In this document: piece after piece, positions 1 through 10,896 of the stretch | Position numbering within the stretch: the stretch's first letter is position 1 | Layout: each line of letters opens with the position of its first letter | Assembly: GCF_020497125.1 (NCBI RefSeq) | Contig: NC_059075.1 | Span: forward strand, 28,246,003 to 28,310,002 | DNA length: 64,000 nucleotides | DNA from: Mauremys mutica | Lineage: Eukaryota > Chordata > Testudines > Geoemydidae | Direction: 5' to 3' | Position numbers and translations under genes: made by a program | The notes under the pieces: generated by a model | Database searches by the model: none | Told to the model about the DNA's origin: nothing | Seen by the model: only the letters and a program-made list of their open reading frames with translations

Positions 1-119
1 TCAAAACCAGAGTGCCCAAAGTTAGGCTCATAAATCCATGTTTAGACCTTGAATAAGAGGTAGCCTGCTTTACAGAGGTACTGAGGAGCCCCGAAGTCAA
101 TTATTCTTATTATAGTAGT

Positions 120-352
120 GATTAGAAGGTTCAGCTGAGGTCAGGGAACCATTGTGCTAGAAGCTGTACATAGACACATCAAGAGAAAGCATTGACCTGT
201 AGAACTTGCAGTCTAAATAGGCAAGACAGAAAAAGGGTAGGAGGAAAGGAGTATTATTTTACAGGTGGCTAATTGAGATGCAGAGAGGTGAAGCAACTTG
301 CCAAAGGTCACACAGGTAGTCTGTAGCAGAGCTGGGAATCCTGCTTTAACCA
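120..352 (-). repeat. MIR-type SINE
   Basis: This is an ancient tRNA-derived SINE in reverse orientation. The diagnostic core is visible: 'gatgcagagaggtgaag' followed by 'ccaaaggtcacacaggtagt' and a 'gcagagctgggaatcctgc' stretch, which is the reverse complement of the MIR core. The left part ('ccattgtgctagaagctgtac') recurs at 36.8 kb and 61.5 kb, so those are the same family. It is diverged and carries no coding capacity. Confidence 0.8.
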
Positions 353-1040
353 CAAGAAAATCCTGTCCCTTGTAATGTGGTATGACTAGAAGCAATGGCA
401 TGACATTTAAAAAAGGAAAATGTAGACTTAATGTCAAGAAACACTTCCTGCCAGAGAGCTTGGGACAGTTGAAATTTTTCAAATGTTGAAATTTAAAAAA
501 CATGCAAAGTGTTTTCTAAAAAAAATACATTTACAAAATGTCCCACCTCCCAACACACCTTTAAAAAAAGGAGTTAAAGAGTACCAGCCCCAGGGAAGTG
601 GGCCACATCACTTGAGATGTTTAAAATCAGACTGGGCAAAATGCAGGAAAAGGTACAGTTGGGCACAGCCTTGTTTATTAGGTGATTACTTTTTTATTAT
701 TTTACTACTACTATTCATTTGGTAGAGATGGACTGGTTGATGTAATGAGTCGTTTCCATCTCAAACAAGTACCACCTGGTTTAAGGAGTTCTGATCGTTT
801 TCAGCACAAACATCTAAAACTCAGATCCTAGAATTTATTGCTTGCTGCCCTCTTACCTCTAGAATGTGCTAAACTCAACTAAGGGAGACCTCCTCCCGCT
901 GTTTGTCTCAGCTCTTTTTGTAACTCTTTTTACGCAGTGTCCTAGCAAAAGGAACTAGCATCTTCCTCTTCATTAAATATAAAGACTCCAATTATCTCAT
1001 CTGTGCTGCAAATATGGTACCACATCATCACCCTTTAATA
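353..1040. other. No gene or clear repeat seen
   Basis: AT-rich sequence with short A-runs. Stops occur in all frames within about 80 codons. A stretch near 400-650 looks like degraded LINE 3' sequence ('cagtccttgt'-type phrases are absent), so I assign nothing. Confidence 0.4.
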
Positions 1041-1957
1041 CAGGGGTTCCCAAACTGTGGCCTGCGGGCTGCAGCACAGTCCTGGGTGGTCCACCATGGG
1101 TGGAGTTGGAGGAGGACATGGGGGGCATTGCCTCCCCCACAAAACTGTATATGTTGGCAGAATGGTGGGCGGTGATGGCCCCTGCCCAAGGCCGGAGGAG
1201 CCTAGCACCTCCGGAGGGTGGCAGAGGGCAAAGTGGAGCCAGTGGGTAGTGGCTGGAGGGCAAGGAGAAGGGCCTGACCTTGAGAGGTAGTGGCTTCCAG
1301 CGTGGCTGGAGGAGGTTAGAGGGTTTGTGGCTGTTCCCACTCTGAGCCACTGCAATCTGTGGCTGTTGAGCCCCTTGGAATAGCGGCCACACTGCAGCCC
1401 CCCACCGCCCTGGGATTGGAGATTGGTGATGGGTGATTGGGACCATCAAGGTAATGGCCAGGCCCGGCCCAAGCCTCTGCCTGGCACCGGTGGCCCCTGA
1501 GCCCTTCCCTTGTTCCCAGGCAGGGGGTTCCTGTGAGGCATGCCAGGGTGCTGGGTGGGTGACTGGGGCAGGCTGCCAGGTGACCAGCTCAGGGTTGTGA
1601 GTTCAGTCCTTGAGGGGGCCATTTAGGGAACTGGGATTAAAAATCTGTTTGGGGATAGGTCCTGCTTTGAGCAGGGGGTTGGACTAGTTAACCTCCTGAG
1701 GTCTCTTCTAACCCTATTTAAAAAAAAAAAATTAAGACACTCAGCGGGCTGCTGAAATAGAGGGTGTTGGCAGGGACTGGCTGTGGCACTTGCCTACTCC
1801 CTTCCTCCTCTTGCTGGCTCTGGTGGCTGCTGAGGTGAGGAGCCACGCATGCCCTGTGGGACCTCTCTCCCTGACGGATACATGTTAACAGTGGGCCACA
1901 GTGTCTATTGCAGCTGCACAGGTGGCCCGCAGGGACAAAAATTTGGAAACCCCCCTG
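1041..1957. mobile_element. hAT-like non-autonomous DNA transposon
   Basis: The ends are inverted repeats: 'caggggttcccaaa' on the left and, read on the other strand, 'caggggggtttccaaa' on the right. The flanks carry an 8-bp target duplication with two differences (ctttaata at 1033-1040, ctccaata at 1958-1965), which fits the hAT superfamily. The 917-bp interior is GC-rich and has no transposase. The overlapping Pro/Gly-rich reading frames in it are compositional. A SINE is nested at about 1578-1735. Confidence 0.8.
1578..1735 (+). repeat. tRNA-derived SINE with CR1-type tail
   Basis: The body 'gggttgtgagttcagtcctt' resembles an RNA polymerase III B box, followed by the family middle ('gggggccatttaggg') and a tail ('gggggttggactagttaacc', 'cctgaggtctcttctaaccc') that matches the 3' end of the CR1 at 2053-3605. 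It ends in an A-rich run near 1720-1731. It lies inside the 1041-1957 hAT-like element, so it inserted later or was carried along. Confidence 0.8.
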
Positions 1958-2135
1958 CTCCAATACAAATGTTCCCGTAATAAAACCGCACCCTTTGATT
2001 TCACCAATGGCAAAATGGTGGCTATGTCTGTAACAATATGGTCACCCAGATGCAGAATCATAGAATCTCAGGGTTGGAAGGGACCTCAGGAGGTCATCTA
2101 GTCCAACCCCCTGCTCAAAGCAGGACCAAACCCAA

Positions 2136-2708
2136 CTAAATCATCTCAGCCAGGGCTTTGTCAAGCCTGACATTAAAAACCTCTAAGGAAGGAGATTCCA
2201 CCACCTCCCTAGGTAACCCATTCCAGTCCTTCACCACGCTACTCGTGAAAAAGTTTTTCCTAATGTTCAACCTAAACTTCCCCCTCTGCAATTTGAGACC
2301 ATTACTCCTTGTTCTGTCATCTTCTACCACTGAGAACAGTCTAGATCCATCCTCTTTGGAACCCCCTTTCAGGTAGTTGAAAGCAGCTATCAAATTCCCT
2401 CTCATTCTTCTCTTCTGCAGACTAAACAATCTCAGTTCCCTCTGCCTCTCCTCATAAGTCATGTGCTCCAGCCCCCTAATCATTTTTGTTGCCCTCCGCT
2501 GGACTCTCTCCAATTTATCCACATCCTTCTTGTAGTGTGGGGCCCAAAACTGGACACAGTACTCCAAATGAGGCCTCACCAGTGCTGAATAGAGGGGAAT
2601 GATCACGTCCCTCGATCTGCTGGAAATGCCCCTACTTATACAACCCAAAATGCCATTAGCCTTCTTGGCAACAAGGGCACACTGTTGACTCATATTCAGC
2701 TTTTCGTG
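2136..2708 (-). pseudogene. CR1 ORF2 C-terminal region
   Basis: About 190 codons in the same frame as the RT block upstream on the minus strand. It shows the CR1 thumb/C-terminal landmarks '[18 protein letters not shown]', '[12 protein letters not shown]' and '[14 protein letters not shown]'. The native stop is followed by the 3' UTR and the CR1 terminus near 2053. The apparent start is only the first usable codon after the in-frame TGA and not a real initiation site. Confidence 0.9.
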
Positions 2709-2750
2709 CACCGTAACCCCTAGGTCCTTTTCTGCAGAACTGCTGCCCAG

Positions 2751-3557
2751 TCATTCGGTCCCTAGTCTGTAGCAGTGCATGGGATTCTTCCGTCCTAAGT
2801 GCAGGACTCTGCACTTGTCCTTGTTGAACCTCATCATATTTCTTTTGGCCCAATCCTCTAATTTGTCTAGGTCCCTCTGTATCCTATCCATACCCTCCAG
2901 CGTATCAACCACTCCTCCCAGTTTAGTGTCATCTGCAAACTTGCTAAGGGTGCAGTCCACACCATCCTCCAGATCGTTAATGAAGATATTGAACAAAACC
3001 GGCCCCAGCACCGACCCTTGGGGCACTCCACTTGCTACCGGCTGCCAACTAGACATGGAACCATTGATCACTACCAGTTGAGCCCGACCATCTAGCCAGT
3101 TTTCTATCCACCTTACCGTCCATTCATCCAGCCCATACTTCTTTAACTTGCTGGCAAGAATACTGTGGGAGACTGTATCAAAAGCTTTGCTAAAGTCAAG
3201 AAATAGCACATCCACTGCTTTCCCCTCATCCACAGAGCCGGTTATCTCATCATAGAAGGCAATTAGGTTAGTCAGGCATGACTTGCCCTTGGTGAATCCA
3301 TGCTGACTGTTCCTGATCAGTTTCCCCTCCTTTAAGTGGTTCAGAATAGATTCCTTGAGGACCTGTTCCATGATTTTTCCAGGGACTGAGGTGAGACTGA
3401 CTGGCCTGTAGTTCCCTGGATGTTCCTTCTTCCCTTTTTTAAAGATGGGCACTACATTAGCTTTTTTCCAGTCATCCGGGACCTCCCCCAATCGCCATGA
3501 TTTTTCAAAGATAATGGCCAATGGCTCTGCAATCTCATCGGCCAACTCCTTTAGCAC
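2751..3557 (-). pseudogene. CR1 reverse transcriptase, central part
   Basis: 268 codons cover RT fingers and palm. Visible in order are a 'VVPIFKKG' and 'NYRPVSLTS' block, '[14 protein letters not shown]', the motif A aspartate in LDFSKAFD, '[11 protein letters not shown]', and the catalytic FADD motif. The frame stops at a TGA and continues in the same frame as 2136-2711, so a single nonsense change separates the two halves. Non-LTR RTs of this type prime reverse transcription at the nicked target. Without the N-terminal endonuclease this copy cannot mobilise itself. Confidence 0.9.
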
Positions 3558-3668
3558 CCTTGGGACTTAGTGGTCAAAGATCCCCACCATCTCAGGTGTG
3601 AGAAGCCCCTGTTTGTAGCTGCCACTACGTTACACTGAACTCTATGTTGAGATTGCATGTATGTGTGA

Positions 3669-3687
3669 GTACACACACACACACACC
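3669..3687. repeat. (AC)n microsatellite
   Basis: A short dinucleotide run of about nine AC units just beyond the CR1 5' truncation point. Confidence 0.9.
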
Positions 3688-4556
3688 CCTTCTGTGCACA
3701 CAAGTATACACATTATGGGCTAGATTCTGATACCCATTGACTTCAATGGGACTCATGCAAATGCTTAAGAGCTTTGCTGAATAGGGAGGGAGTTAAGTAC
3801 ATGCTTAAATGAGTTTGCTGAATTGGGATCCCAATTACTTCCATTTCCACCATATTTGGAGCTTCCTTTTCTTATTAAAATATATGTGTGTTTCATTTAA
3901 AACCATTTCCTTTTTTTTTTCCTTTTTGCAAAGTGAAAAACCAGGACTGTAATTTTTGTAAAGGTGAAAGAACTAATACATCTGCTGTAACAACTTCTAG
4001 TTGGAGACCTTGAATCCTAATTAAGGAGCAGTAGAAAAGCTGACCTTTGAGAGCAGTAATGTTTAAATATTGCATATATCTGAGTATTTGGAGAGCTGCT
4101 ATTGCTTTTTGCTTGAAGATGTAAACAAAAGATACAGCTCTATTAATGTAAGTGAAACATGCTGCAAGCGAAGAAGGAAGCAATGAATCAGGTTATTTGA
4201 TTTCTTTAAAAAGAACACAAAAGGATGTATTCCTATTCCATTGGCTTCTTTCAAGCAGTCGCTTGGATTGAAAATATATCTGTGGTATGCTATTTAATGA
4301 AAAAGCAAGATTAAAATGGGGAGACTGTAACGATAATGGAAAAACAGAAATTCATGAGCCACATTCTGTAGAGTATTTGCCTCCTTTGGGAGAGGGAAAA
4401 TAAGGACGAATGGATTGTTACTGACTAAAAGTAGAATATTTGATGGAATTACCAGGCAGCATAAATATGGGCTAATGGCCTGATTCTGCAGTACTTCCTG
4501 TGAGGTGCTGAGCACCCTCAACTCTGAGAAAAGTCAGAAGGGGCCTAGATGAGACC
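3688..4556. other. Mostly single-copy; ancient phrase repeat at its left
   Basis: Positions 3715-3830 contain the recurring sauropsid phrases 'gattctgatacccattgact', 'caatgggact' and 'gctgaattgggatccc', a degraded palindromic repeat seen in several other places in the window. The rest is AT-rich with no gene or RNA that I can identify. Confidence 0.5.
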
Positions 4557-4803
4557 CAGGGCTGGCTCCAGGCACCAGTGAAGGAAGCAGGTGCTTGGGG
4601 AGGCCAATGGAAAGGGACGGCATGTCCGGGTCTTCAGTGGCAATTTGGCGGCGGGTCCTCAGTGCAAACAACCCACCACCAAAGAATTAAGCAGCACGGT
4701 AGAGCTGCCACTGGAGCACCGCTGATCGTGGCTTTATCTTTTCTATTTTTTTCTTTTTCCCACTTCGCCGCTTGGGGTGGCAAAAAAGCCAGAGCTGGCC
4801 CTG
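4557..4803. mobile_element. hAT miniature element with perfect 8-bp TSD
   Basis: The 247-bp element begins 'cagggctggctcc' and ends 'gagctggccctg', an imperfect terminal inverted repeat. It is flanked by a perfect target duplication, ATGAGACC, at 4549-4556 and 4804-4811. That length and the CAGGG-type terminus fit hAT. No transposase is present. Confidence 0.92.
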
Positions 4804-6303
4804 ATGAGACCCAATGTTATGTGGAAACCTGCAGTGAAGTCACCCAGTTCCTGTCACCACTGGTAGATGGTGGTGTTAGCTGAAGTATAGATAGACTTGG
4901 CAGAATTCAATTGATATATTTGCTTATAATCTTGGCAGATAACATCAATGTTTATTTTAAGCATTTTTTTCCCAATTTTTTAAATCAATTAAAATATTTG
5001 CAATTGCAGGAAATGGGGTGAGGGTCCAGCGATAACTATTTAATGACAGTCGATGTTGAGATTCAAAATTAAAATATAACAGTTAAAGCACAAATTGTCA
5101 CAATCACATGTCAAAATATACAATATAAATATCCTTAAATCAAACACTAATAAGTATTTTTCTTATTTTGCCTATCTGTAAATTTCTATTATTATTAATG
5201 GCAATATTTCCTTCATCGGTTTGTCTGTTTGGTGGAATCTTTGTTCAATGACACTTACCAATAAAAATCTAATTCTTCCAGGCCTAAAGACAAGTAAGTC
5301 GTGTAGAATGGCCTGAAAAGGAAGACATCTAGGTCATCCCTTGCTCTATGGAGCTGTGCAGTGTAGTTGAGATGTCAACGGTTTATAGGACATACCAGTT
5401 CCTACTTACAAAAGGTCGTCCTCGCAGATACTTAGCTTGGATAGGAATAGCTGGAGGGAGGGTGGTTGTTTTTGTTTTGTTTTGTTCTACTTGCTTTCCT
5501 ACAAAATATTTCCAGTGAATTTGAAAAGTACCAGACAGAATTTCCTAGAGATTGAAATCCTCCATGTAGCAGAACTGGTAGCATGTTACCCCTGCTTACA
5601 CAGGTGTAACTGACTATGGACATTGTGAGGCAGTGAAGAATCAGATACCCACAGGTGCTACTGTTTTGCAAATAGTGATAAAAACAAAGTGCTAATATGC
5701 ATAACAAAAAAACAACTAGTAGTTCTGGCACTGATACAATGTTATATAAAATGGTCTATGTTACACTTAGGGACAAATTCAGCTATTCTTTTCAGTGGAT
5801 GCATATCCATTTAGTGTGTGGGTTTGTGCACATGTGAATGAGAGAAGAATTTGGCTTATATTTTTTCGCTGTCTTGGTAGCAGATCTTTTGTGGACCTGC
5901 AGGTTTCTTGTATTACTGCCACATTAGATGCCTTTAGAATAGCTCTGTGGACTACAAATGGATGATCTTTTCCATCTCCAGGTTCTATTATAAGCACTGT
6001 GAAGTGGGCTAGGAGGGTAAGAGCGACAAAGAGTGGATGGTCCTGCCAATGATCCTTGAATACTTGGGACGTTCACTAGAAACAAATTAACTATACGTCA
6101 CTTGGGGCAGAACAAAAGGAGAAGAGATAAGAAGGGCAGTGCAGCAGTTCCCAGCAGAGGAGAAACATCATGTCCAGCAGCATTGCTTATGCAGATAGGC
6201 CTGATTCTCCAGTGCCTTGCACCGCATGTTGTCCTATACCCTTGTGCAGAGTGGGTGCAAAGTGTCCTTACATCTGTGTTCCCATTCTGCACTCACTCTG
6301 CAC
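4804..6303. other. No gene seen; AT-rich, likely single-copy
   Basis: Long AT-rich tract with a short TTTTG run near 5470. The piece at about 6205-6300 contains the phrases 'cctgattctccagtgccttg' and 'gtgcagagtgggtgcaaagt', a weak palindrome of the ancient phrase-repeat type. I see no exon, tRNA or miRNA that I would defend. Confidence 0.4.
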
Positions 6304-6743
6304 CAGAGGTGAAAGTGGCGTACTGGTAAGAACTGGCGGCCAGTACAGGCCTGTATGCAGCTGACATTAAAGCGCTCGGCAGTGCTTTAACATCGCTGCC
6401 CCTTTTGCATCCCCCCATTGGCGGCCCTGCTGGTAGGGACCCTACCAGCGGGGCCACCGACGGGGACCGGGGGGCAAAAGGGATAGCTGTCCCAGGGCCT
6501 GGAAATTTAAAAGGGCCTGTGGCTCCCAGCTGCTGCCGCTGCTACCGCAGCAGCGGCCGGAGCCCTGAGCCCTTTAAATTGCTGCTGGAGCCCCAGGAAG
6601 CGCAGGCCAGGCAGCGTGGATGGGCTGGCTGGGGGAAGCTGACCCCCAGCCCTACCCCTTCTGCCCGAGGCCCACACCTTCTGGGGGCCCGGAGCCGGGC
6701 CCTCATACTGGTAAGTCTTTCTTTTATGTTACTTTCACCCCTG
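6304..6743. mobile_element. hAT non-autonomous element with perfect 8-bp TSD
   Basis: It begins 'cagaggtgaaagtggcgtac' and ends 'gttactttcacccctg'; the inverted ends share a CAGRGGTGAAAGT core and both carry an inner 'tactggtaag' block. A perfect duplication, CTCTGCAC, sits at 6296-6303 and 6744-6751. The 440-bp interior is GC-rich with a 'gctgctgccgctgctaccgc' run. Reading frames across it are compositional, not coding. Confidence 0.92.
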
Positions 6744-7907
6744 CTCTGCACAAATGGAAATGGCTACACCAGGAATGAGGTGGTGGAGAATCTGGCCTGC
6801 TGTGCCCAAACCAACTCCCTTTGAAATCCCTGGGAATCTTTCTGGTGACTTTAATGGGAGGTTAATTGGGCCACTAACCCAGAATGATCTGTCTAGCTAT
6901 GGGCTCTGTAACTTTTGTTGTTTGTTTTTTAAATATTGCAGATTTTAGTCTAGTTGGAAAAACACGTTTTTTCCTGTATTCTGAGTAACTGCAAATATAA
7001 ATCCTACTTTTTAAAAGATTCTTTAAGGTTTCATAAAATATCTGAAACCATTTGCAGAAGTTCTACGATAACAGAGAACTCCAAATTTCTAAAGGTTCTG
7101 TTATTCCATACAGCAGAACAAAACAAAGTCCCTCCACTGCTATAAATCACAGGAGAAATTCAGTTAGTGAGTCATTTTAGAAAGTCCATGCATCCCAGTC
7201 ATCAGTCTAATTTTTGTTACGAAAGCATTTATTTTTGTGATTTTTTTTCCCCTCTGTTTTTGTTTTCAGTAAGTTCTGGAATACACACCACTGAACTGGA
7301 ACTGCTGCTGTGCAGTGAGCAATGATTTTGGCCAAAACCTTTTATTCTTTTGCACTTTTTGTTTCCTTTTGTATGCATTTTGAAAAGAAAAACTTGTTGC
7401 CCAGTTGCACTAGCAAAGCCTGTAGCTTGTCATCAGCAACATTTTCAAGACACTTTGAACATTTAGTTCAGGGGAGTAGTGACTTTCTGTCATACTTCTC
7501 AGTTACTTATTTAAAAATCATCACCTGATGGCAAATCTCTGCTTGACATGTTACTGTTTAGAATACTTCACAGTTAGCTTCACATTATCTGTTTACCGCC
7601 TAGTCTGCCACTTGCCTTTCATTTCAGCACTAAAAGGGAAAAGATAGAATGGAGTTCTGGAAAAAGAAAAGGAGTGCCATAATTGTTGAGTGATGTGTGC
7701 AAGTGAATGGCAGGCATTTCTGTCTTCAGAATGAAAAATCTTGAGATACTTAGTCATCAACATCCACAAACATTGACTGAGAGAGGATTCTTCATGAACA
7801 GAGGGGTCTAGAAGGAGGTCAGAAGGTCTAGTTGTGCAGACAGGGAGATTTGGTAGAGGGAGATGAAGACAAGGAATAAACAGAACATAAGTCTGGCAGC
7901 AGAGTGG
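6744..7907. other. No gene seen
   Basis: AT-rich sequence with no terminal repeats, SINE boxes or long reading frames I can support. It is probably single-copy DNA. Confidence 0.4.
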
Positions 7908-8440
7908 GACCAGCTGAAATTTTATGTCAGCATTTTTTGTATGTGAAACTGGGTTTTCAGCAAAGCTAAATTTTCCTCAAGAAGTACCTGCTTTCTGTGG
8001 AAAATTTCCTCTTTATTGAAAAAGCAAATACACCAAAACCAAAACATTTCAGTCAAACACTGAACATTTTCCATTTGGAAATGCTACCACGGTGTCTTGT
8101 GGGAATTGTAGTTTGGGTGCTTCATACTTCCATTCTCCTGGGCTGAGTTCCTCAGCTGGATGACGTCTCCCATAATGCACTGTGGTGGTTCAGCAAATGA
8201 GGATACCATAGTGCATCATGGGAGATGTAGTCTGACTAGGGATTGTGTCCTATAGAGAAGAAATGGGGGATGAGGTGCATAAACTACAATTCCCTTGAGG
8301 CACAATGGTGGCATTTCTGAATTGACATTTTTGTTTTTCAGCTGAAAATTTTTAATTTTCAGTTTTTCACTGAAAAGTTGAAATTTTCCACTGGGAAATA
8401 TTTTCCACTGGGAAAAATACTTATATTCCAACCAGCTCAA
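7908..8440. mobile_element. Foldback/MITE-like repeat with ACTACAATTCCC motifs
   Basis: The outer ends are AT-rich inverted repeats: 'accagctgaaatttt' on the left and 'ttccaaccagctc' on the right. The centre contains four ZNF143/THAP11-type (SBS) motifs in alternating orientation at about 8098-8112, 8165-8180, 8211-8231 and 8282-8294. A related element with the 'gagctggttgg' terminus lies at 37.98-38.34 kb. No coding capacity. Confidence 0.65.
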
Positions 8441-8714
8441 GCTGTAGAGAAATATGGAATGTCAAGAAAATGAGGGGCAAGGTTTGGTACTGGAAGAAGA
8501 CAGACAAAGATTAATACAGGCAGGTATATTGGGAAGTGTGGAACTGAGAACAGTGGAAATCTGGTAACAGACTGAGGAAGACAGCAGTTGGCAGCAGAGA
8601 AAGAGAGGAATAAACATCAAGAGAAATGGGGTCTTACAGAGAGACACAGAAAAAATAAATCGGGCCAAATAGTTTTCCAAGACATTTGATCCTTAGAGAC
8701 TGAATTTTAGCTTA

Positions 8715-10896
8715 GGGTACGTCTACACTACGGGATTATTCTGATTTTACATAAACCGGTTTAGTAAAACAGATTGTATAAAGTCGAGTGCACGCGGCCA
8801 CACTAAGCACATTAATTCGGTGGTGTGAGTCCATGGTCCGAGGCTAGCATCGATTTCTGGAGCGTTGCACTGTGGGTAGCTATTCTGTAGCTATCCCATA
8901 GTTCCCGCAGTCTCCCCCGCCTCTTGGAATTCTGGGTTGAGATCCCAGTGCCTGATGGGGCAAAAATCATTGTCGCGGGTGGTTCTGGGTAAATGTCGTC
9001 AGTCATTCCTTCCTCTGGGAAAGCAACGGCAGACAATCATTTCGCGCCCTTTTTCCCTGGATTGCCCTGGCAGATGCCATAGCATGGCAACCATGGAGCC
9101 TGTTTTGCCTTTTGTCACTGTCACCGTATGTGTACTGGATGCCGCTGACAGAGGTGATACAGCAGCGCTACACAGCAGCATTCATTTGCTTTTGCATGAT
9201 AGCAGAGACGGTTATCAGTTGTTCTGTACCGTCTGCTGCCATTGTAAATTGGCAATGAGATGACTGTTATCAGTCCTTCTGTATTGTACTGTCTGCTGCT
9301 ATCATGGGTGCCCCTGGCTGAGGTCGGCTGGGGGCGCAAAAGACAAAAATGGGAATGACTCCCCGAGTCAATCCCTCCTTTATGGTATCTAAAAATAGAA
9401 TCAGTCCTGCCTAGAATATGGGGCAAGTGTACTAGGGTTGCAGTGTATCAGAGAACTAGAAAGCACAGCCGCTCCGTGTCAGATCCCGCAGAAATGATGA
9501 GCTGCATGCCATTCACAGGGGGTGCCCCTGCAACAACCCCACCTGTTGCTTCCCTCCTCCCACAGCCTTCCTGGGCTACCATTGCAGTGTCCCCCCAATT
9601 TGTGTGATGAAGTAATAAAGAATGCAGGAATAAGAAACAGTGACTTGTTAGTGAGATAAAATGAGGGGAAGGCAGCCTCCAGCTGCTATGATAGTCCAGA
9701 CAGGAGATTAAGCAGTGTGGGGGAGAGGAGCCCAGCATCCCGCTGCTATGATAGTCCAGGCAGTACAGAATCTTTTCTTTACACATAAAGGGCGGGGGCT
9801 GATGGAGCTCAGCCCCCAGTTGCTATGATGAAGATGGTTACCAGCCATTCTGTAGTATCTACTGGGAATGACCGGGAGTCATTCCTATTTTTACCCAGGC
9901 GTCCCCGGCCGACCTCACCTGAAGCCAGCCAGGAGCACTCACGGGCTGATGACGAGGACGGATACCAGTCCTTCTGCACTGTACCGTCTGCCACCAGGCT
10001 GATAATGACGATGGATAGCAGTCATAATGTACCATCTGCCACCAGGGAAGGGGGGAGAGGATGCTGCAGTTCACTGCCACAGCATCGCGTCTACCAGCAG
10101 CATTCATTAGACATAGGGTGACATTGAAAAAAGTCAAGAGATGATTTTTTTCCCTTTTCCTTCTGGGGGTGGGGGTGGGGTAAATTGACGAGCTGTGCCC
10201 TGAACCACCCCGGACAATGTGCTTGACCCTACAGGCATTGGGAGCTCAGCCAAGAATGCAAATACTTTTCGGAGACTGCAGGAACTGTGGGATAGCTTGA
10301 GTCCTCAGTCCCCCCTCCCTCCCTCAATGAGCGTCCATTTGATTCTTTGGCTTTCCGTTACGTTTGTCACGCAGCAGTGTGCTGAGTCCCTGCTGTGGCC
10401 TCTGTCTGGAGATTTTTTTAAAATGCTTTGGAATTTCATCTTCTATCTGCTCTGATAGAACAGATTTGTCTGCCCATACAGCGATCACATCCGTACGGTC
10501 CATGCTGGAGCTCTTTTTGGATTTGGGACTGCATCGCCACCCGTGCTGATCGGAGCTCCACGCTGGGCAAACAGGAAATGATATTCAAAAGTTTGCGGGG
10601 CTTTTCCTGTCTACCTGGCCACTGCATCCAAGTTCAGATTGCACCACTGTGACCGCTCTGGACAGCACTGTGGGATACCGCCCGGAGGCCAATACAGTCG
10701 ATTTGCGGCCACACTAACCCTAATCCGATATGGTAATACCGATATTAGCTCTACTCCTCTCATTGGGGAGGAGTACAGAAACCGGTTTAAAGAGCCCTTT
10801 ATATCGATATAAAGGGCCTCTTAGTGTGGACGGGTGTGGCGTTAAATCGGTTTAATGCTCCTAAAATCGTTTTAAACGTGTAGTGTAGACCAGGCC
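8715..10896. mobile_element. PIF/Harbinger-like non-autonomous element, 2.2 kb
   Basis: The ends are 'gggtacgtctacactac' and 'gtagtgtagaccaggcc', inverted copies of one another, flanked by the trinucleotide TTA at 8712-8714 and 10897-10899. A TWA target duplication with this terminus suggests PIF/Harbinger. The subterminal segments are also inverted: 'aaaccggttt' and 'cggccacacta' occur near both ends. The interior carries a modular repeat (five copies of a 35-40 bp unit) and an inverted pair. I cannot identify a transposase in its short frames. Confidence 0.8.
9207..10043. repeat. Five dispersed copies of a ~37-bp module
   Basis: Units with the pattern 'gacggttatcag..ttctgtaccgtctgctgcc' occur at 9207-9240, 9262-9300, 9833-9865, 9957-9995 and 10010-10043. 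They lie inside the 8715-10896 element and are all in the same orientation. Between the second and third units, 9310-9371 and 9863-9932 form an inverted pair around 'gaatgact' and 'cggccgacctca'. Confidence 0.7.

Larger units (their letters stand above)
2053..3605 (-). mobile_element. CR1 LINE, 5'-truncated, with nearly open RT frame
   Basis: The 3' end at 2053-2105 has the CR1 signature: 'catagaatctcagggttgga', then 'gggacctcaggaggtcatct' and 'ccccctgctcaaagcaggac'. Read on the minus strand, one frame runs from 3557 to 2136 with a single in-frame TGA at about 2751-2753. Reverse transcriptase motifs include LDFSKAF-type motif A (about residues 119-127 from 3557), [11 protein letters not shown], and FADD (about 207-210). 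The C-terminal part (2136-2711) contains the usual CR1 run ending LDKALAEMI. The upstream endonuclease domain is missing, so the copy is dead, but its sparse damage suggests a fairly young insertion. Confidence 0.95.

Noticed and set aside
997..1449. 150-codon minus-strand frame
   Set aside because: It spans the end and GC-rich interior of the hAT-like element, and the opposite strand is also open. Pro/Ser/Gly-rich composition with no domain.
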